In this document: positions 30,344 through 39,883 of the stretch, piece by piece
Position numbering within the stretch: the stretch's first letter is position 1
Layout: the number at the start of each line of letters is the position of its first letter
Assembly (NCBI RefSeq): GCF_030813055.1
Contig: NZ_JAUSTW010000003.1
Location: 1-64,000 of the forward strand
Direction: 5' to 3'
Length of the DNA stretch: 64,000 nucleotides
Source: Neobacillus ginsengisoli
GTDB lineage: Bacteria; Bacillota; Bacilli; Bacillales_B; DSM-18226
The notes under the pieces: model-generated
Databases searched by the model: none
The model's input: the letters and a program-made list of their open reading frames with translations, nothing else
What the model was told of the DNA's origin: nothing
Made by a program: the position numbers and the translations under genes

Positions 30344-32875
30344 TTGTCTATTAAGAAGAAGGTCCCACTGATTTTTTGCATAATCGTGTTATTAATTTTA
30401 GTAGCAAATAATGCTTTTCATTATATCCGTTCAAAAAACCAATTGCTAATCAATAATGAAAAAGAAATTTCAATGCTCACAAATGAAGTATATTTCCAGG
30501 TAGAAAATACAAAAGATGGCTCCTTATTTGTAGAAAACATCCTTGGAAGGGACTTAAGAATCGCCTCCTTGGCAATAAAAAAATCATTACCGCCAAACTA
30601 TCAAGATATTACAAACGAACAGCTAAAAGCGCTGGCAAAAGAGGTTGGAGTTTCTCATATCACGTTATTAGCAAAAACAAAAGATGATATTATCGGTGTT
30701 AAATCCTCCGACCCGGAGGAAATCAATATGTCTACAAAAGGTTGGGGCTACTGGTATGATGCCTATCAACAGCTATTCTCTTTAACTCCCGTTTCGGTTG
30801 GAAAAGGACTTTCCCTTCCATTTTATTGGTCAGGCCCGATAGAAATCGCTTCTTCCAATCCTGATCATATTGATAAATGGGGCTACTATTATGACGGAAC
30901 AACAAATTACATCATTAACCCTTATTTTCGTGACAATGAAGTTTTAGCATATGAAAAACGATTTGGCCCGGGAAAAATAATCAACCGGTTCACAAAAGAT
31001 TTACCCGGTGTAATGGAGTTAACCGTTTTCAATCCGAAGAACTTTGGCAAAAAGAACGAGGTTGTACATTTAAACGGAAATAGTTATATTCGAATCTCAG
31101 CACAACCAATTTGGTACGGGACATACAATATTAAAAATGTTCAAGTAGATTCTCAATATATTAAAAAGGCGATAAAAACGAAAACTGAGCAATCATACAA
31201 GAGTCTGATTGATGGTAAAAATGTAATTAAGACTTTTGTTCCGGTACTATCGAAAAATGAGCAGCCCTATGTAATTGGGCTTGTTTTTAACTATGGTCTC
31301 ATTCAGCAGGAGCTTAATCATGAATTAACGGTTCATATACTCCTTTCGATTGTAATTATGATTATGGTGTTAATTATAAGCTTTATCTTTTCCCGTTCCA
31401 TCACCCAACCAATCGGGTATATAGTTGAGCAGGTGAATGAAATTGCCCAAGGAAACTTTGGGAAAAATCTGCACCTCAATCGTAAAGATGAATTAGGCCT
31501 GCTTACGGAAAACGTCAATGCCCTCTCGAATCATTTACATAACTATGTAAATGACTTAAATCGCAGTAAAGAGTTGATTGAATATCAGGCATATCATGAC
31601 CCGTTAACCGGTCTTCCAAATAGAAGATATTTTCAAGAAAAATTAAAACCTATTATTGATCGGTCAAATGAAACAGGCGGCACAGTATCTGTTTTATTTA
31701 TTGATATGGATCGTTTTAAACATGTTAATGATTTATTTGGACACAACAAAGGTGATGAGATTCTTAAAACTACTGCTAATCGCATTAAAGAATGTATGTC
31801 AGATGATTATCATCTTATTACAAGGCAAGGCGGCGATGAGTTTATTATCTTATTGATTAATCTTGATGTTCAGGAAACAATGGCAGCAGCCGAACGAATT
31901 GTCAATTCTTTAAAAATGCCCTATTGTTTAGATGGAAACGAAATTTACCTTGGTGCAAGCTGTGGTATCAGTTTATATCCATATCACACAAAAAACCTTG
32001 AAACACTTGTTATTTATGCAGATATGGCCATGTATGCAGCAAAAAATATGGGGGGCAATAAGGCTATTGTTTTTAACGAGCAATTAAGTAAATTGGACCA
32101 AGAACGATCAAAGCTCGAGTCTCGTTTAAGAAAAGCCATCGAACAGGAAAAGATTGAAGTATACTATCAACCCAAGATTGATGTCTCATCCGGAATTATT
32201 TTCGGGGCCGAAGCGTTAGTAAGATGGCAGGATGATGATTTTGGGTTTATCTCACCTGAACAGTTTATTCCGATTGCAGAAGAAACCGAATTGATTCACC
32301 CTTTATGGGAATTGGTAATGAAAAAAGCCTGCCAACAGGTAAAAGGATGGAACATCCACCGTTCAGAGCCTTTATCCATTTCCGTTAATTTCTCAGCACG
32401 CCAATTTCAAGATCCCGGCAACATGGTTAAACAGGTAAAAGACATCCTTGCCGAAAGCGGCTTAGGCTATGAAAATTTTGAAATTGAAATTACAGAAAGT
32501 ATTTTGCTTACTAACTCAAAGGAAATCGTTCAAGCACTTGAAACACTTAAAGGCTTGGGAATTTCTATCTCTATTGATGATTTTGGGACAGGCTATTCAT
32601 CATTAAGTTATTTGAAAAATTTACCGATTGATTCTTTAAAAATCGATAAATCATTTATCCAAGATATCAATAAGGATTTTGGCAATGCAGAGATATCTGA
32701 GGTTATCATAAACCTAGCGCGCAGCCTTCACCTAAATGTTATCGCGGAGGGTGTAGAAAAAGAGTACCAAAAGGATTTTTTACTATCGAAAAATTGCGTA
32801 CAGATGCAGGGATATTTGTTTAGCAAACCATTAAACAAGAATGATTTTGAGCAATTTCTTCAAAATGAAGGCTAA
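30344..32875 (+). CDS. Membrane GGDEF-EAL protein (c-di-GMP synthesis/hydrolysis)
   Basis: An 843-residue sensor enzyme. An N-terminal membrane helix (about 7-27) is followed by an extracellular sensing region of about 300 residues, a second helix (about 332-352), HAMP, a GGDEF domain (motif RQGGDEF at about 500) and an EAL domain (AEALVRW at about 620, then ITESIL and DDFGTGYSSLSYLKNLPID). Both catalytic signatures are intact, so it could make or break down cyclic di-GMP. Which activity dominates cannot be decided from sequence. The start is a TTG with GGAGTG 9 nt upstream. It is a single-gene unit with its own terminator. Confidence 0.94.
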   Translation: MSIKKKVPLIFCIIVLLILVANNAFHYIRSKNQLLINNEKEISMLTNEVYFQVENTKDGSLFVENILGRDLRIASLAIKKSLPPNYQDITNEQLKALAKEVGVSHITLLAKTKDDIIGVKSSDPEEINMSTKGWGYWYDAYQQLFSLTPVSVGKGLSLPFYWSGPIEIASSNPDHIDKWGYYYDGTTNYIINPYFRDNEVLAYEKRFGPGKIINRFTKDLPGVMELTVFNPKNFGKKNEVVHLNGNSYIRISAQPIWYGTYNIKNVQVDSQYIKKAIKTKTEQSYKSLIDGKNVIKTFVPVLSKNEQPYVIGLVFNYGLIQQELNHELTVHILLSIVIMIMVLIISFIFSRSITQPIGYIVEQVNEIAQGNFGKNLHLNRKDELGLLTENVNALSNHLHNYVNDLNRSKELIEYQAYHDPLTGLPNRRYFQEKLKPIIDRSNETGGTVSVLFIDMDRFKHVNDLFGHNKGDEILKTTANRIKECMSDDYHLITRQGGDEFIILLINLDVQETMAAAERIVNSLKMPYCLDGNEIYLGASCGISLYPYHTKNLETLVIYADMAMYAAKNMGGNKAIVFNEQLSKLDQERSKLESRLRKAIEQEKIEVYYQPKIDVSSGIIFGAEALVRWQDDDFGFISPEQFIPIAEETELIHPLWELVMKKACQQVKGWNIHRSEPLSISVNFSARQFQDPGNMVKQVKDILAESGLGYENFEIEITESILLTNSKEIVQALETLKGLGISISIDDFGTGYSSLSYLKNLPIDSLKIDKSFIQDINKDFGNAEISEVIINLARSLHLNVIAEGVEKEYQKDFLLSKNCVQMQGYLFSKPLNKNDFEQFLQNEG

Positions 32876-32880
32876 TCATT

Positions 32881-32914
32881 AAGAAAAGGGAAGCGGAATG
32901 CTGCCCTTTTCTTT
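32881..32914. terminator. Bidirectional terminator between the GGDEF-EAL gene and thrB
   Basis: AAGAAAAGGG pairs with CCCTTTTCTT around AAGCGGAATGCTG; A- and T-rich flanks allow use by both converging genes. Confidence 0.75.
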
Positions 32915-32934
32915 TCGAAAATTCATATAAACGT

Positions 32935-33852
32935 TTACTTTAGACAATTCTCCACTTTATAAACTTGACTTCCAATGTTATCTATATTTAGAACTTTTAC
33001 AGTCATCGTTGAAAATGTGCTTTGCAAAGAAAGGGCCAACTGCTCTCCTTTTCCTTTTTCCGTAAAACAGATGACTGTCGGTCCTGCTCCGCTTAAGGCA
33101 ACTCCAAATGCCCCATTTGCTTTCGCCCATTTTTCAATATCGCTATAGGCGTGTATCAACGGCCTCCGATATGGCTGGTGGAAGATGTCAATCTCCATCA
33201 TTTTTCCTGCTAATGTCCAGTTTTGGCTAAGAAGTGCTGCAACCAATAGATTTGAAGTGGAAGAAGCTTGAATGGCTTCAGCATACGAGAATGTTGTTGG
33301 CAGTACTTCTCGTGCTACCTTCGTCAATAAAATTTCTTGCGGGATTACCGCTACTATTTCAAAGGACATATCAGAAAATGTTACCATATCCACTTCCCTT
33401 TGTTGATAGCAGCCGATTACCAGTCCGCCATACAAAGAAGCACCGGCATTATCAGGATGCCCCTCTAATTCAGTGGCAAGAAGCAGCTTTTCTTTTTTAG
33501 TCAATTTTAGCTTTCCGACACAGTCAGCGAGCTCAACACCAGCGACTATTGCCGCTGCACTTGAACCAAGTCCGCGTGCTAAAGGAATCTCACTCTCGAT
33601 TTTCAGTTTACAGGGCTGCAAATCCCTTCCATATTTTCCTGCGGTTTGAATAGCGATTTGACAAATAAAATGGCTTTCATCCGTTGGAAGATCCCTTAAA
33701 TCATCGGAAGTAGAATAGCATTCCCACTTATCACTTTCTTCTACCTCTACCTGCAAATACAAATCCAAAGCCACCCCCAGCGAATCAAAGCCGGGACCAA
33801 GATTTGCTGAACTTGCAGGTACTTTGATTACAAAGCGATTCTCTAGAGTCAT
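32935..33852 (-). CDS. thrB: Homoserine kinase
   Basis: A 305-residue GHMP kinase. The N-terminal [22 protein letters not shown] segment (here about 9-25) and the ATP loop [18 protein letters not shown] (about 90-107) are textbook. The third GHMP motif is [14 protein letters not shown] (about 251-264). It phosphorylates homoserine to O-phosphohomoserine for threonine synthase. Its ATG overlaps the thrC stop codon (ATGA), and it ends the hom-thrC-thrB operon in the gene order seen in Bacillus. Confidence 0.97.
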   Translation of the reverse strand: MTLENRFVIKVPASSANLGPGFDSLGVALDLYLQVEVEESDKWECYSTSDDLRDLPTDESHFICQIAIQTAGKYGRDLQPCKLKIESEIPLARGLGSSAAAIVAGVELADCVGKLKLTKKEKLLLATELEGHPDNAGASLYGGLVIGCYQQREVDMVTFSDMSFEIVAVIPQEILLTKVAREVLPTTFSYAEAIQASSTSNLLVAALLSQNWTLAGKMMEIDIFHQPYRRPLIHAYSDIEKWAKANGAFGVALSGAGPTVICFTEKGKGEQLALSLQSTFSTMTVKVLNIDNIGSQVYKVENCLK

Positions 33853-34910
33853 CTTAGGACAACTCCTCTAATATGTTCAGTCACTGCACTTTCATCATTT
33901 GGCAATTGAATCAATTTCACTTGGCTATTCTGAATCGCAGTATCAGGGTCCTTCAAGCCATTCCCTGTTAGTACAGCCACTATTTTTGTACCTTTTTCAA
34001 TTTTGCCATTTTGAATATTTTTATAAACTCCTGCAAGGGATGCACAGGATGCCGGTTCGGCAAAAATCCCTTCGCTTGAAGCAACTTTTTTATAAGCAAA
34101 TAAAATTTCTTCGTCACTGACCTCATCAAACCTGCCATTTGATTCTTCTACTGCATTAACCGCTAAATTCCAGCTTGCAGGGTTTCCAATTCTTATAGCT
34201 GTTGCAATGGTTTCAGGATTTTCAAATACACGATTATGCACAAGAGCAGCGGCACCTGCTGCTTCAAAACCAAACATTCTTGGCAGCCCCGTTCCCTTTT
34301 TAGTTGCATATTCTTTAAAACCCTTCCAGTAAGCACTGATATTACCGGCATTTCCAACCGGAATAGCTAAAATATCAGGTGCAAAACCGAGCTGATCACA
34401 AACCTCAAAGGCAGCTGTTTTTTGCCCTTCTAAGCGAAAAGGATTGACGGAATTGACAAGGGTAATCGGCTCTTCTTCACTAATATTTCGAACCATTTGT
34501 AACGCTTGGTCGAAATTCCCTTTAATCGAAATAATTTCCGCCCCGTACATCATTGCCTGTGCCAGTTTTCCCATCGCTATTTTCCCTTCAGGAATGACGA
34601 TGATACAACGTAAGCCGGCCCGAGCCGCATACGCTGCAGCGGCTGCAGAAGTATTTCCTGTTGACGCACAAATGACAGTCTTGCTTCCCTCTTCTACTGC
34701 TTTAGCTACAGCCATGACCATCCCGCGGTCCTTAAATGAACCTGTCGGATTGGCCCCTTCCATTTTTACGTAAAGCTCTACATCCCATTCCTTCGAAAGG
34801 CGGTCAAGCTTAATTAATGGGGTATTCCCTTCGTTTAACGTAAGGAGCGGTGTTTCTTGATTCACTGGTAAAAACTCTTTATATGCTTCTAATAATCCCG
34901 GCCATCTCAT
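33849..34910 (-). CDS. thrC: Threonine synthase
   Basis: A 353-residue PLP enzyme of fold type II. The PLP lysine is in [11 protein letters not shown] (about 57-67) and the phosphate-binding glycine-rich loop is [14 protein letters not shown] (about 184-197). Other signatures are [19 protein letters not shown] (about 81-99) and [10 protein letters not shown] near the C-terminus. It converts O-phosphohomoserine to threonine. The length is typical of the short Bacillus form. Start and stop overlap hom and thrB by ATGA junctions, so the three genes are translationally coupled. Confidence 0.97.
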   Translation of the reverse strand: MRWPGLLEAYKEFLPVNQETPLLTLNEGNTPLIKLDRLSKEWDVELYVKMEGANPTGSFKDRGMVMAVAKAVEEGSKTVICASTGNTSAAAAAYAARAGLRCIIVIPEGKIAMGKLAQAMMYGAEIISIKGNFDQALQMVRNISEEEPITLVNSVNPFRLEGQKTAAFEVCDQLGFAPDILAIPVGNAGNISAYWKGFKEYATKKGTGLPRMFGFEAAGAAALVHNRVFENPETIATAIRIGNPASWNLAVNAVEESNGRFDEVSDEEILFAYKKVASSEGIFAEPASCASLAGVYKNIQNGKIEKGTKIVAVLTGNGLKDPDTAIQNSQVKLIQLPNDESAVTEHIRGVVLR

Positions 34911-36202
34911 AATGATTTCCTCACCACCCGATAAGAACTTTTAATTTCCTTCACTGCTTGTAGATCATTTAATTCCGATAAAATATTTTCATAATTGGTT
35001 AATGATGATCGATGTGTAACTAAAACAATTTCTGATGTTTCATTTTTCTTGATAGGTAACTGAAGTATTTTTTCAAAGCTTACACCGTATTTAGCAAAGA
35101 GCGAGGTAATATCAGCAAAAACACCAACCTCATCCCGGACATGAATACGGAGGAAGTATTTAGAGTACTTTTCCGAGTCATCCTTTAATTGCTTTTGAAA
35201 TTGCGGGGTAACAGCACTTCGGCCATTTACACCAAGTCTTAGGTTTTTAATGACTCCAACTAAATCGGAAACAACTGCTGTGGCAGTCGGCAGGCTTCCA
35301 GCACCGGGTCCATAAAACATCGTTTCTCCAACTGCTTCACCATAAACGTAAACAGCATTATATTCGTTTTGAACAGATGCAAGCGGATGATTATCAGATA
35401 AGAAAGTAGGCTGAACACTTACCTCGACTTTTTCTCCTTCACGATGAGCGAAACCGATGAGCTTCATTGTATAACCTAATTGTTTTCCATATTTTAGATC
35501 TTCTTCTGTAATAGTTGAAATCCCACTTACCTTTACATCGTCTAAATCAATATGCATCGAAAAACCTAATGTTGCTAAAATAGTCATTTTACGGGCCGCA
35601 TCCAGCCCTTCAACGTCAGATGTCGGATCTGCTTCGGCAAATCCTAGTTCCTGAGCTTCTTTAAGAACCTCTTCATATGCCAACCCATCCTGGCTCATTT
35701 TTGTTAAGATATAGTTCGTTGTCCCATTGACAATTCCCATCATTTGCGTAATTCGATCAGAGGCAAGGCCATCGACTAAGCCTCTTAAAATCGGAATGCC
35801 GCCCGCAACACTTGCTTCATAAAACAAATCGCAGCCGTTTTCAGAAGCCACTCTCAACAATTCAGACCCGTGCAGAGCCATTAAATCTTTATTCGCCGTA
35901 ACGACATGCTTTCCTTGACGGAGGGCGCTTAGCAAATATTCTTTTGTTTCAGAAACACCGCCCATTACCTCAATCACAACATCAATATCCGCATTATGAA
36001 GAATATCATCCGCATTAGAAGTTAATAGACCGGTGTCCACTTCGGCAGGTCTTGCTTTATGTAAATCTTGGACAAGAATTTTCTTTACAACAACAGGACA
36101 TCCGATTTGGTGAATTAATTTATCTTGGTGATTTTCAATAATTTTTACCACACCGGAACCAACTGTTCCTAAACCTAACAATCCAATCGAAATTGCTTTC
36201 AT
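34907..36202 (-). CDS. hom: Homoserine dehydrogenase
   Basis: About 431 residues: an N-terminal Rossmann domain ([15 protein letters not shown] near the start), the catalytic domain with the Lys in VTANKDLMA and the substrate loop [30 protein letters not shown], and a C-terminal ACT domain for threonine feedback ([18 protein letters not shown]). It reduces aspartate semialdehyde to homoserine. I take the ATG at 36202, preceded by AGGAGGGG, rather than one ten codons upstream. Confidence 0.97.
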   Translation of the reverse strand: MKAISIGLLGLGTVGSGVVKIIENHQDKLIHQIGCPVVVKKILVQDLHKARPAEVDTGLLTSNADDILHNADIDVVIEVMGGVSETKEYLLSALRQGKHVVTANKDLMALHGSELLRVASENGCDLFYEASVAGGIPILRGLVDGLASDRITQMMGIVNGTTNYILTKMSQDGLAYEEVLKEAQELGFAEADPTSDVEGLDAARKMTILATLGFSMHIDLDDVKVSGISTITEEDLKYGKQLGYTMKLIGFAHREGEKVEVSVQPTFLSDNHPLASVQNEYNAVYVYGEAVGETMFYGPGAGSLPTATAVVSDLVGVIKNLRLGVNGRSAVTPQFQKQLKDDSEKYSKYFLRIHVRDEVGVFADITSLFAKYGVSFEKILQLPIKKNETSEIVLVTHRSSLTNYENILSELNDLQAVKEIKSSYRVVRKSL

Positions 36203-36259
36203 GAGTTCCCCTCCTAAAATTGTCTTTTTCAAGCGTACAATTGTATTTATATAGTAGAC

Positions 36260-36288
36260 ATTATATGATTCTCTTTATTTTTTTACAA
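36260..36288 (-). promoter_or_regulatory. sigma A promoter of hom-thrC-thrB
   Basis: Minus strand: TTGTAA (36288-36283), 17 nt, TATAAT (36265-36260). The leader to the hom start is only about 50 nt, too short for a T-box. Confidence 0.7.
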
Positions 36289-36403
36289 TAGATATGTATT
36301 CATTAAATAATTATGTAATCGCTTACTACCGCATTGTTATTGGGCTATTATTATTCAAAAAAATTTTTTAATAATTAATTAAAAAAATAATTATATTTTG
36401 CCC

Positions 36404-36433
36404 TTTACAATATTAAAGGTATGCATGTAGAAT
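36404..36433 (+). promoter_or_regulatory. Probable sigma A promoter of the serA T-box leader
   Basis: TTTACA (36404-36409), 18 nt, TAGAAT (36428-36433), about 80 bp before Stem I of the T-box. Confidence 0.5.
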
Positions 36434-36514
36434 ATTCCGTATATTCCATCAAATACGAAAGTGACTTGGCACCTAAGCAAATTTCTTTCAAAGATTTTTG
36501 CAGTAAATTTCATA

Positions 36515-36766
36515 TCAAAAGTGATGACGAAGACGGTAGTAAGAAAAGTCTTTAGAGAGCCGGTGGTTGCTGCAAACCGGTGTCCTTTCTTACCTTGCCC
36601 AGCCCTTCTGAACTGGCTAGCTAAAGAGCAATATGTAGGCTTGCCCGGAATGATCCGTTAAAATGTTGAGGCTGCTCTTATTTTTGCAGCAAAAGAGGGT
36701 GGCACCACGCGTTTATTCACGTCCCTCATAACAAGACGAATCTGTCTGTTATGAGGGGCGTTTTTA
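36515..36766 (+). ncRNA. T-box leader of serA
   Basis: The leader starts with the Stem I element GAAGACGGTAGTAAG, followed by the long hairpin AGAGAGCCGGTGG...AACCGGT. The antiterminator T-box AAAGAGGGTGGCACCACGC is at 36692-36710. A strong terminator (CCCTCATAAC paired with GTTATGAGGG, then TTTTT, ending at about 36766) follows. T-boxes read the charging of one tRNA. A serine tRNA is expected from the downstream serA gene, but I could not assign the specifier codon with confidence. Uncharged tRNA should allow read-through into serA. Confidence 0.9.
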
Positions 36767-36868
36767 TTTTTAGCAAAAGTGCCTTAGCCGGGGGCTTATG
36801 CAGCAGCTACAAATTTTTAGATTTTCATTTTATTAATCATTTAAAAGCACAGGAGGCTTGGATTAAAC

Positions 36869-38512
36869 ATGTATAAAGTACTTGTAACTGACGGAATTAG
36901 TGACACAGGTTTAAAAAGTTTAGTTGACCATCCCAATTTTACGGTGGATCGCCAGCCGACACTGCCGGAGGCGGAATTAAAAAAAATCATTGGAGATTAT
37001 GATGCCCTTATCGTTCGCAGTCAAACCAAGGTAACGGAAGAATTACTCGAATCTGCCAATCAACTGCGAGTCATTGCAAGAGCAGGTGTTGGCGTAGATA
37101 ATATAAACGTGAATGCTGCAACCCGAAAAGGGATTATTGTTATTAATGCACCAGGGGCCAACACCATTGCCGCTACGGAACATACATTAGCAATGATGCT
37201 TTCATTGGCTAGGAAAATTCCCCAGGCCCACCAAAAAACATTGACCGGTGAATGGGACCGCAACTCTTTTAAAGGCGTGGAATTGTACAAAAAAACCCTT
37301 GGCGTTATCGGAATGGGTAAGATTGGAACAGAAGTGGCGAAACGCGCAAAAAGCTTCGGAATGAATATTTTAGCATTCGACCCGTATTTAACAGAAGAAA
37401 GGGCAAAAAAACTAGGAATGACAAAAGCAAGTCTCGATTTAATTGCCCGTGAATCCGATTTTATTACGGTCCATACACCTTTAACAAAAGATACGAAAGG
37501 GCTGGTAAATGAAGAGTACTTACGTAAAACGAAAAAGGGTGTCCGGTTTGTAAACTGTGCCCGCGGCGGTATTATCGATGAGAAAGCATTGGTTAAAGCC
37601 ATTCAATCAGGGCATGTTGCAGGTGCGGCTCTGGACGTTTTTGAAAAAGAACCGGTTGCTGATCCCGAATTGCTTCATAATCCGAATATTATAGTTACAC
37701 CTCATCTTGGAGCTTCCACTGTTGAGGCACAGGAAAAGGTAGCTCAAGAGGTAAGTGCGGAAATTATTGAGATTTTCGAATCACAGTCGATTACCAATGC
37801 TGTTAATATGCCGCAAATGTCCGGCGAAGTGCAACAAAAAATGCAGCCCTATCTATTACTTGGCGAACAGATAGGACAGTTAGTCATCCAATTACTAAAA
37901 GAAGCACCATCAAAAATCGAAATCAACTATCACGGAGATTTGGTAGAAGAGGATACCGAACTATTAACACGTATCATGATTAAAGGAGTACTTTCCCATC
38001 ATTTGAGTGACTCTGTTAATCTGATTAATGCCCTCCATCTTTTGAAGGAGCAGGGAGTTTCCTATAATGTCCAAAAAAATGCCACCAATAAAGGCTTTGC
38101 CAATTATATGGAACTTACTGTATCACAAGGTAACGAAACAGCTACTGTCGGGGCAACTGTCTTAAACGGCTATGGTGCAAGGATTGTCAAGATGAATCAA
38201 TATCGGATCGATGTTAGGCCGGAAGAGCATCTTTTATACATTTTGCATCAAGATATGCCGGGTATGATTGGTAAGGTCGGTTCATTACTTGGGGATTATC
38301 AAATCAATATCGGTACGATGCAAGTGGGCAGAACAACAGTAGGCGGCCAAGCGGTCATGGTTTTAACGCTTGATAAAAAAGTAAATCCAGAGGTTATTCA
38401 ATCACTTACATTAATTAATGGTTTAAACGAAGCACAATCTTTGGAATTATCTAATGTCGAAACGGTTGAAGCTGGACGGCAAGAGTTGCAGAAGGTTGAA
38501 AGTGTGAAATAA
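36869..38512 (+). CDS. serA: D-3-phosphoglycerate dehydrogenase
   Basis: A 547-residue type I PGDH. The NAD site is GVIGMGKIGTEVAKRA (about 148-163). The catalytic Arg lies in NCARGGIIDE (about 230) and the His in PHLGASTVEAQ (about 277). An intervening domain follows, and a C-terminal ACT domain (LYILHQDMPGMIGKVGSLLG) could bind serine. It performs the first step of serine synthesis. The AGGAGG is about 12 nt from the ATG, slightly far, but no better start exists. It is controlled by the T-box leader directly upstream. Confidence 0.97.
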   Translation: MYKVLVTDGISDTGLKSLVDHPNFTVDRQPTLPEAELKKIIGDYDALIVRSQTKVTEELLESANQLRVIARAGVGVDNINVNAATRKGIIVINAPGANTIAATEHTLAMMLSLARKIPQAHQKTLTGEWDRNSFKGVELYKKTLGVIGMGKIGTEVAKRAKSFGMNILAFDPYLTEERAKKLGMTKASLDLIARESDFITVHTPLTKDTKGLVNEEYLRKTKKGVRFVNCARGGIIDEKALVKAIQSGHVAGAALDVFEKEPVADPELLHNPNIIVTPHLGASTVEAQEKVAQEVSAEIIEIFESQSITNAVNMPQMSGEVQQKMQPYLLLGEQIGQLVIQLLKEAPSKIEINYHGDLVEEDTELLTRIMIKGVLSHHLSDSVNLINALHLLKEQGVSYNVQKNATNKGFANYMELTVSQGNETATVGATVLNGYGARIVKMNQYRIDVRPEEHLLYILHQDMPGMIGKVGSLLGDYQINIGTMQVGRTTVGGQAVMVLTLDKKVNPEVIQSLTLINGLNEAQSLELSNVETVEAGRQELQKVESVK

Positions 38513-38517
38513 TTTTA

Positions 38518-38547
38518 AGAGGGATTGCTGCGGCAATCCCTCTTCTT
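38518..38547. terminator. Terminator between serA and the HAD gene
   Basis: Perfect 11-bp stem AGAGGGATTGC / GCAATCCCTCT with a TGCG loop, then TCTTCTTTT on the plus strand. Confidence 0.85.
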
Positions 38548-38550
38548 CTT

Positions 38551-39678
38551 TTAAAAAATTTCATTCAAGTCCAATACAGAATCTAATATATAATCAGCTT
38601 CATGCTTTTCAAAGTCAATTCTGGCATCTTTCCCTGAAAGGCCTGTTAACACAGCTGCGAATTTGCAGCCCAATTGTCTTGCTGCCAGCAAGTCCGCCAG
38701 AGAGTCCCCAACAATTAAAATCTCTTCACCATTTTCAATCGGTAATTCAATCCGTAAACAATGATCGTTCGAAGTGTTCTTACCGTAAAGTCCCTTGATG
38801 TAGGTAAATGGATGCGGCTTAGATAGTGATTTCTTTTCTGTTAATTCTTTTTCAGCATTCAGTACCTCATCTGCTGTCACAATATGATTTTCATCAAAAT
38901 GCTTAAGCCAATCCAAATGGTGAAAAGGCTGAATCGTTTCCAGTGCCGGTCTTCCTGTGCCTACCCCAATCTTGAAACCGGAGTTTGTTAAAAATCGAAA
39001 CAGCTCATCGATATCTTTTGAGGCAGCCAATGTTGTTTCGTTTGCTAAAAATCCCTTCTTACCTAGCTGCACAGATGGTCTGCCCGTAGAGGCTATAACG
39101 TTTTCATCGCCCACATACCATTCTTGAGAAACATGCTCACACACTGACCAGAGGGCATCATGCCCCTTGAATAGCGTCGTATCAACCCCGAGCTTTTCTT
39201 TTGCCAGTTCATTAAGATAGCAGAGCAATTCTTGCTTCGTCGCATCTGACCGCTCGAAATCCGGAACAAACGTTTCGAATTGGGTGGTCACATGATAGTG
39301 ATTGAGCGTTTTCCCAATTTCGACTAATGCTTCTCTATCAATTGCGTTTTGCATCCATTTGGTAATTTTTTCAAATTCCACATCTTTAACTTGCGACAAC
39401 AGGTGTATCAACTGGTAGCCGAATGTTAAATAGATCATATCCCAGTTGGCGTTTAACCCGCGTGATTTTTGAAACTTAAGGACAGTATCATGTTGAAAAA
39501 CATTCTCTCTTATCGATTTAATCTCATCTTTAGTATAATCTGTCTTAAATTTATCGGGTGACAGTGCTAAGTAATTTTTACTTATTAGCATCTCCCAAAC
39601 TGTCAATGCCGAGGCATCAAAATAATGCTCCTCGCTTAAAAGAACCCCATCAACGTCAAACAAGATCGTTTTAATCAT
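38551..39678 (-). CDS. HAD-superfamily phosphatase
   Basis: A 375-residue HAD hydrolase. Motif I is DVDGVL at residues 8-13 (nucleophile and acid/base Asp), the motif II region is GVGTGRPALET, the motif III Lys is in SKPHPFTYI, and motif IV is GDSLADLLAAR. A large cap of about 200 residues is inserted after motif I, longer than in phosphoglycolate phosphatases. Phosphomonoester hydrolysis is likely; the substrate is unknown. It is convergent with serA and shares its terminator region. Confidence 0.9.
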   Translation of the reverse strand: MIKTILFDVDGVLLSEEHYFDASALTVWEMLISKNYLALSPDKFKTDYTKDEIKSIRENVFQHDTVLKFQKSRGLNANWDMIYLTFGYQLIHLLSQVKDVEFEKITKWMQNAIDREALVEIGKTLNHYHVTTQFETFVPDFERSDATKQELLCYLNELAKEKLGVDTTLFKGHDALWSVCEHVSQEWYVGDENVIASTGRPSVQLGKKGFLANETTLAASKDIDELFRFLTNSGFKIGVGTGRPALETIQPFHHLDWLKHFDENHIVTADEVLNAEKELTEKKSLSKPHPFTYIKGLYGKNTSNDHCLRIELPIENGEEILIVGDSLADLLAARQLGCKFAAVLTGLSGKDARIDFEKHEADYILDSVLDLNEIF

Positions 39679-39790
39679 TCCATCTTCCCTCGTTCCTTAA
39701 TCTGCTTTTATACTGTATCGTACCACAGTGAACGATAGATTTTAAAGAAAAAATGATATAATCTTTGCTTCGCGACAAACCACTAAAATC

Positions 39791-39831
39791 AAAAGCCGTA
39801 TGCTTTTAAATTCTAGCAACACGGCTTTTTT
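39791..39831. terminator. Terminator of the downstream permease gene
   Basis: AAAGCCGT and ACGGCTTT pair over a 21-nt loop, with T-tracts on the plus side and TTTTGATTTT on the minus side. It follows the stop of the 39884-41359 gene. Confidence 0.6.
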
Positions 39832-39883
39832 AAAAATTAATTTTCGTGATTGATGTATTGACTATAACTTATTCCCTCATAGA

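Noticed and set aside
36203..36288. T-box upstream of hom
   Set aside because: The promoter leaves a leader of only about 50 nt, without an AGGGTGGNACC motif. The T-box nearby belongs to serA on the other strand.
37060..37602. 180-codon ORF antisense to serA
   Set aside because: It lies entirely within the well-supported serA gene, has no ribosome-binding site, and its protein has no recognisable domain.
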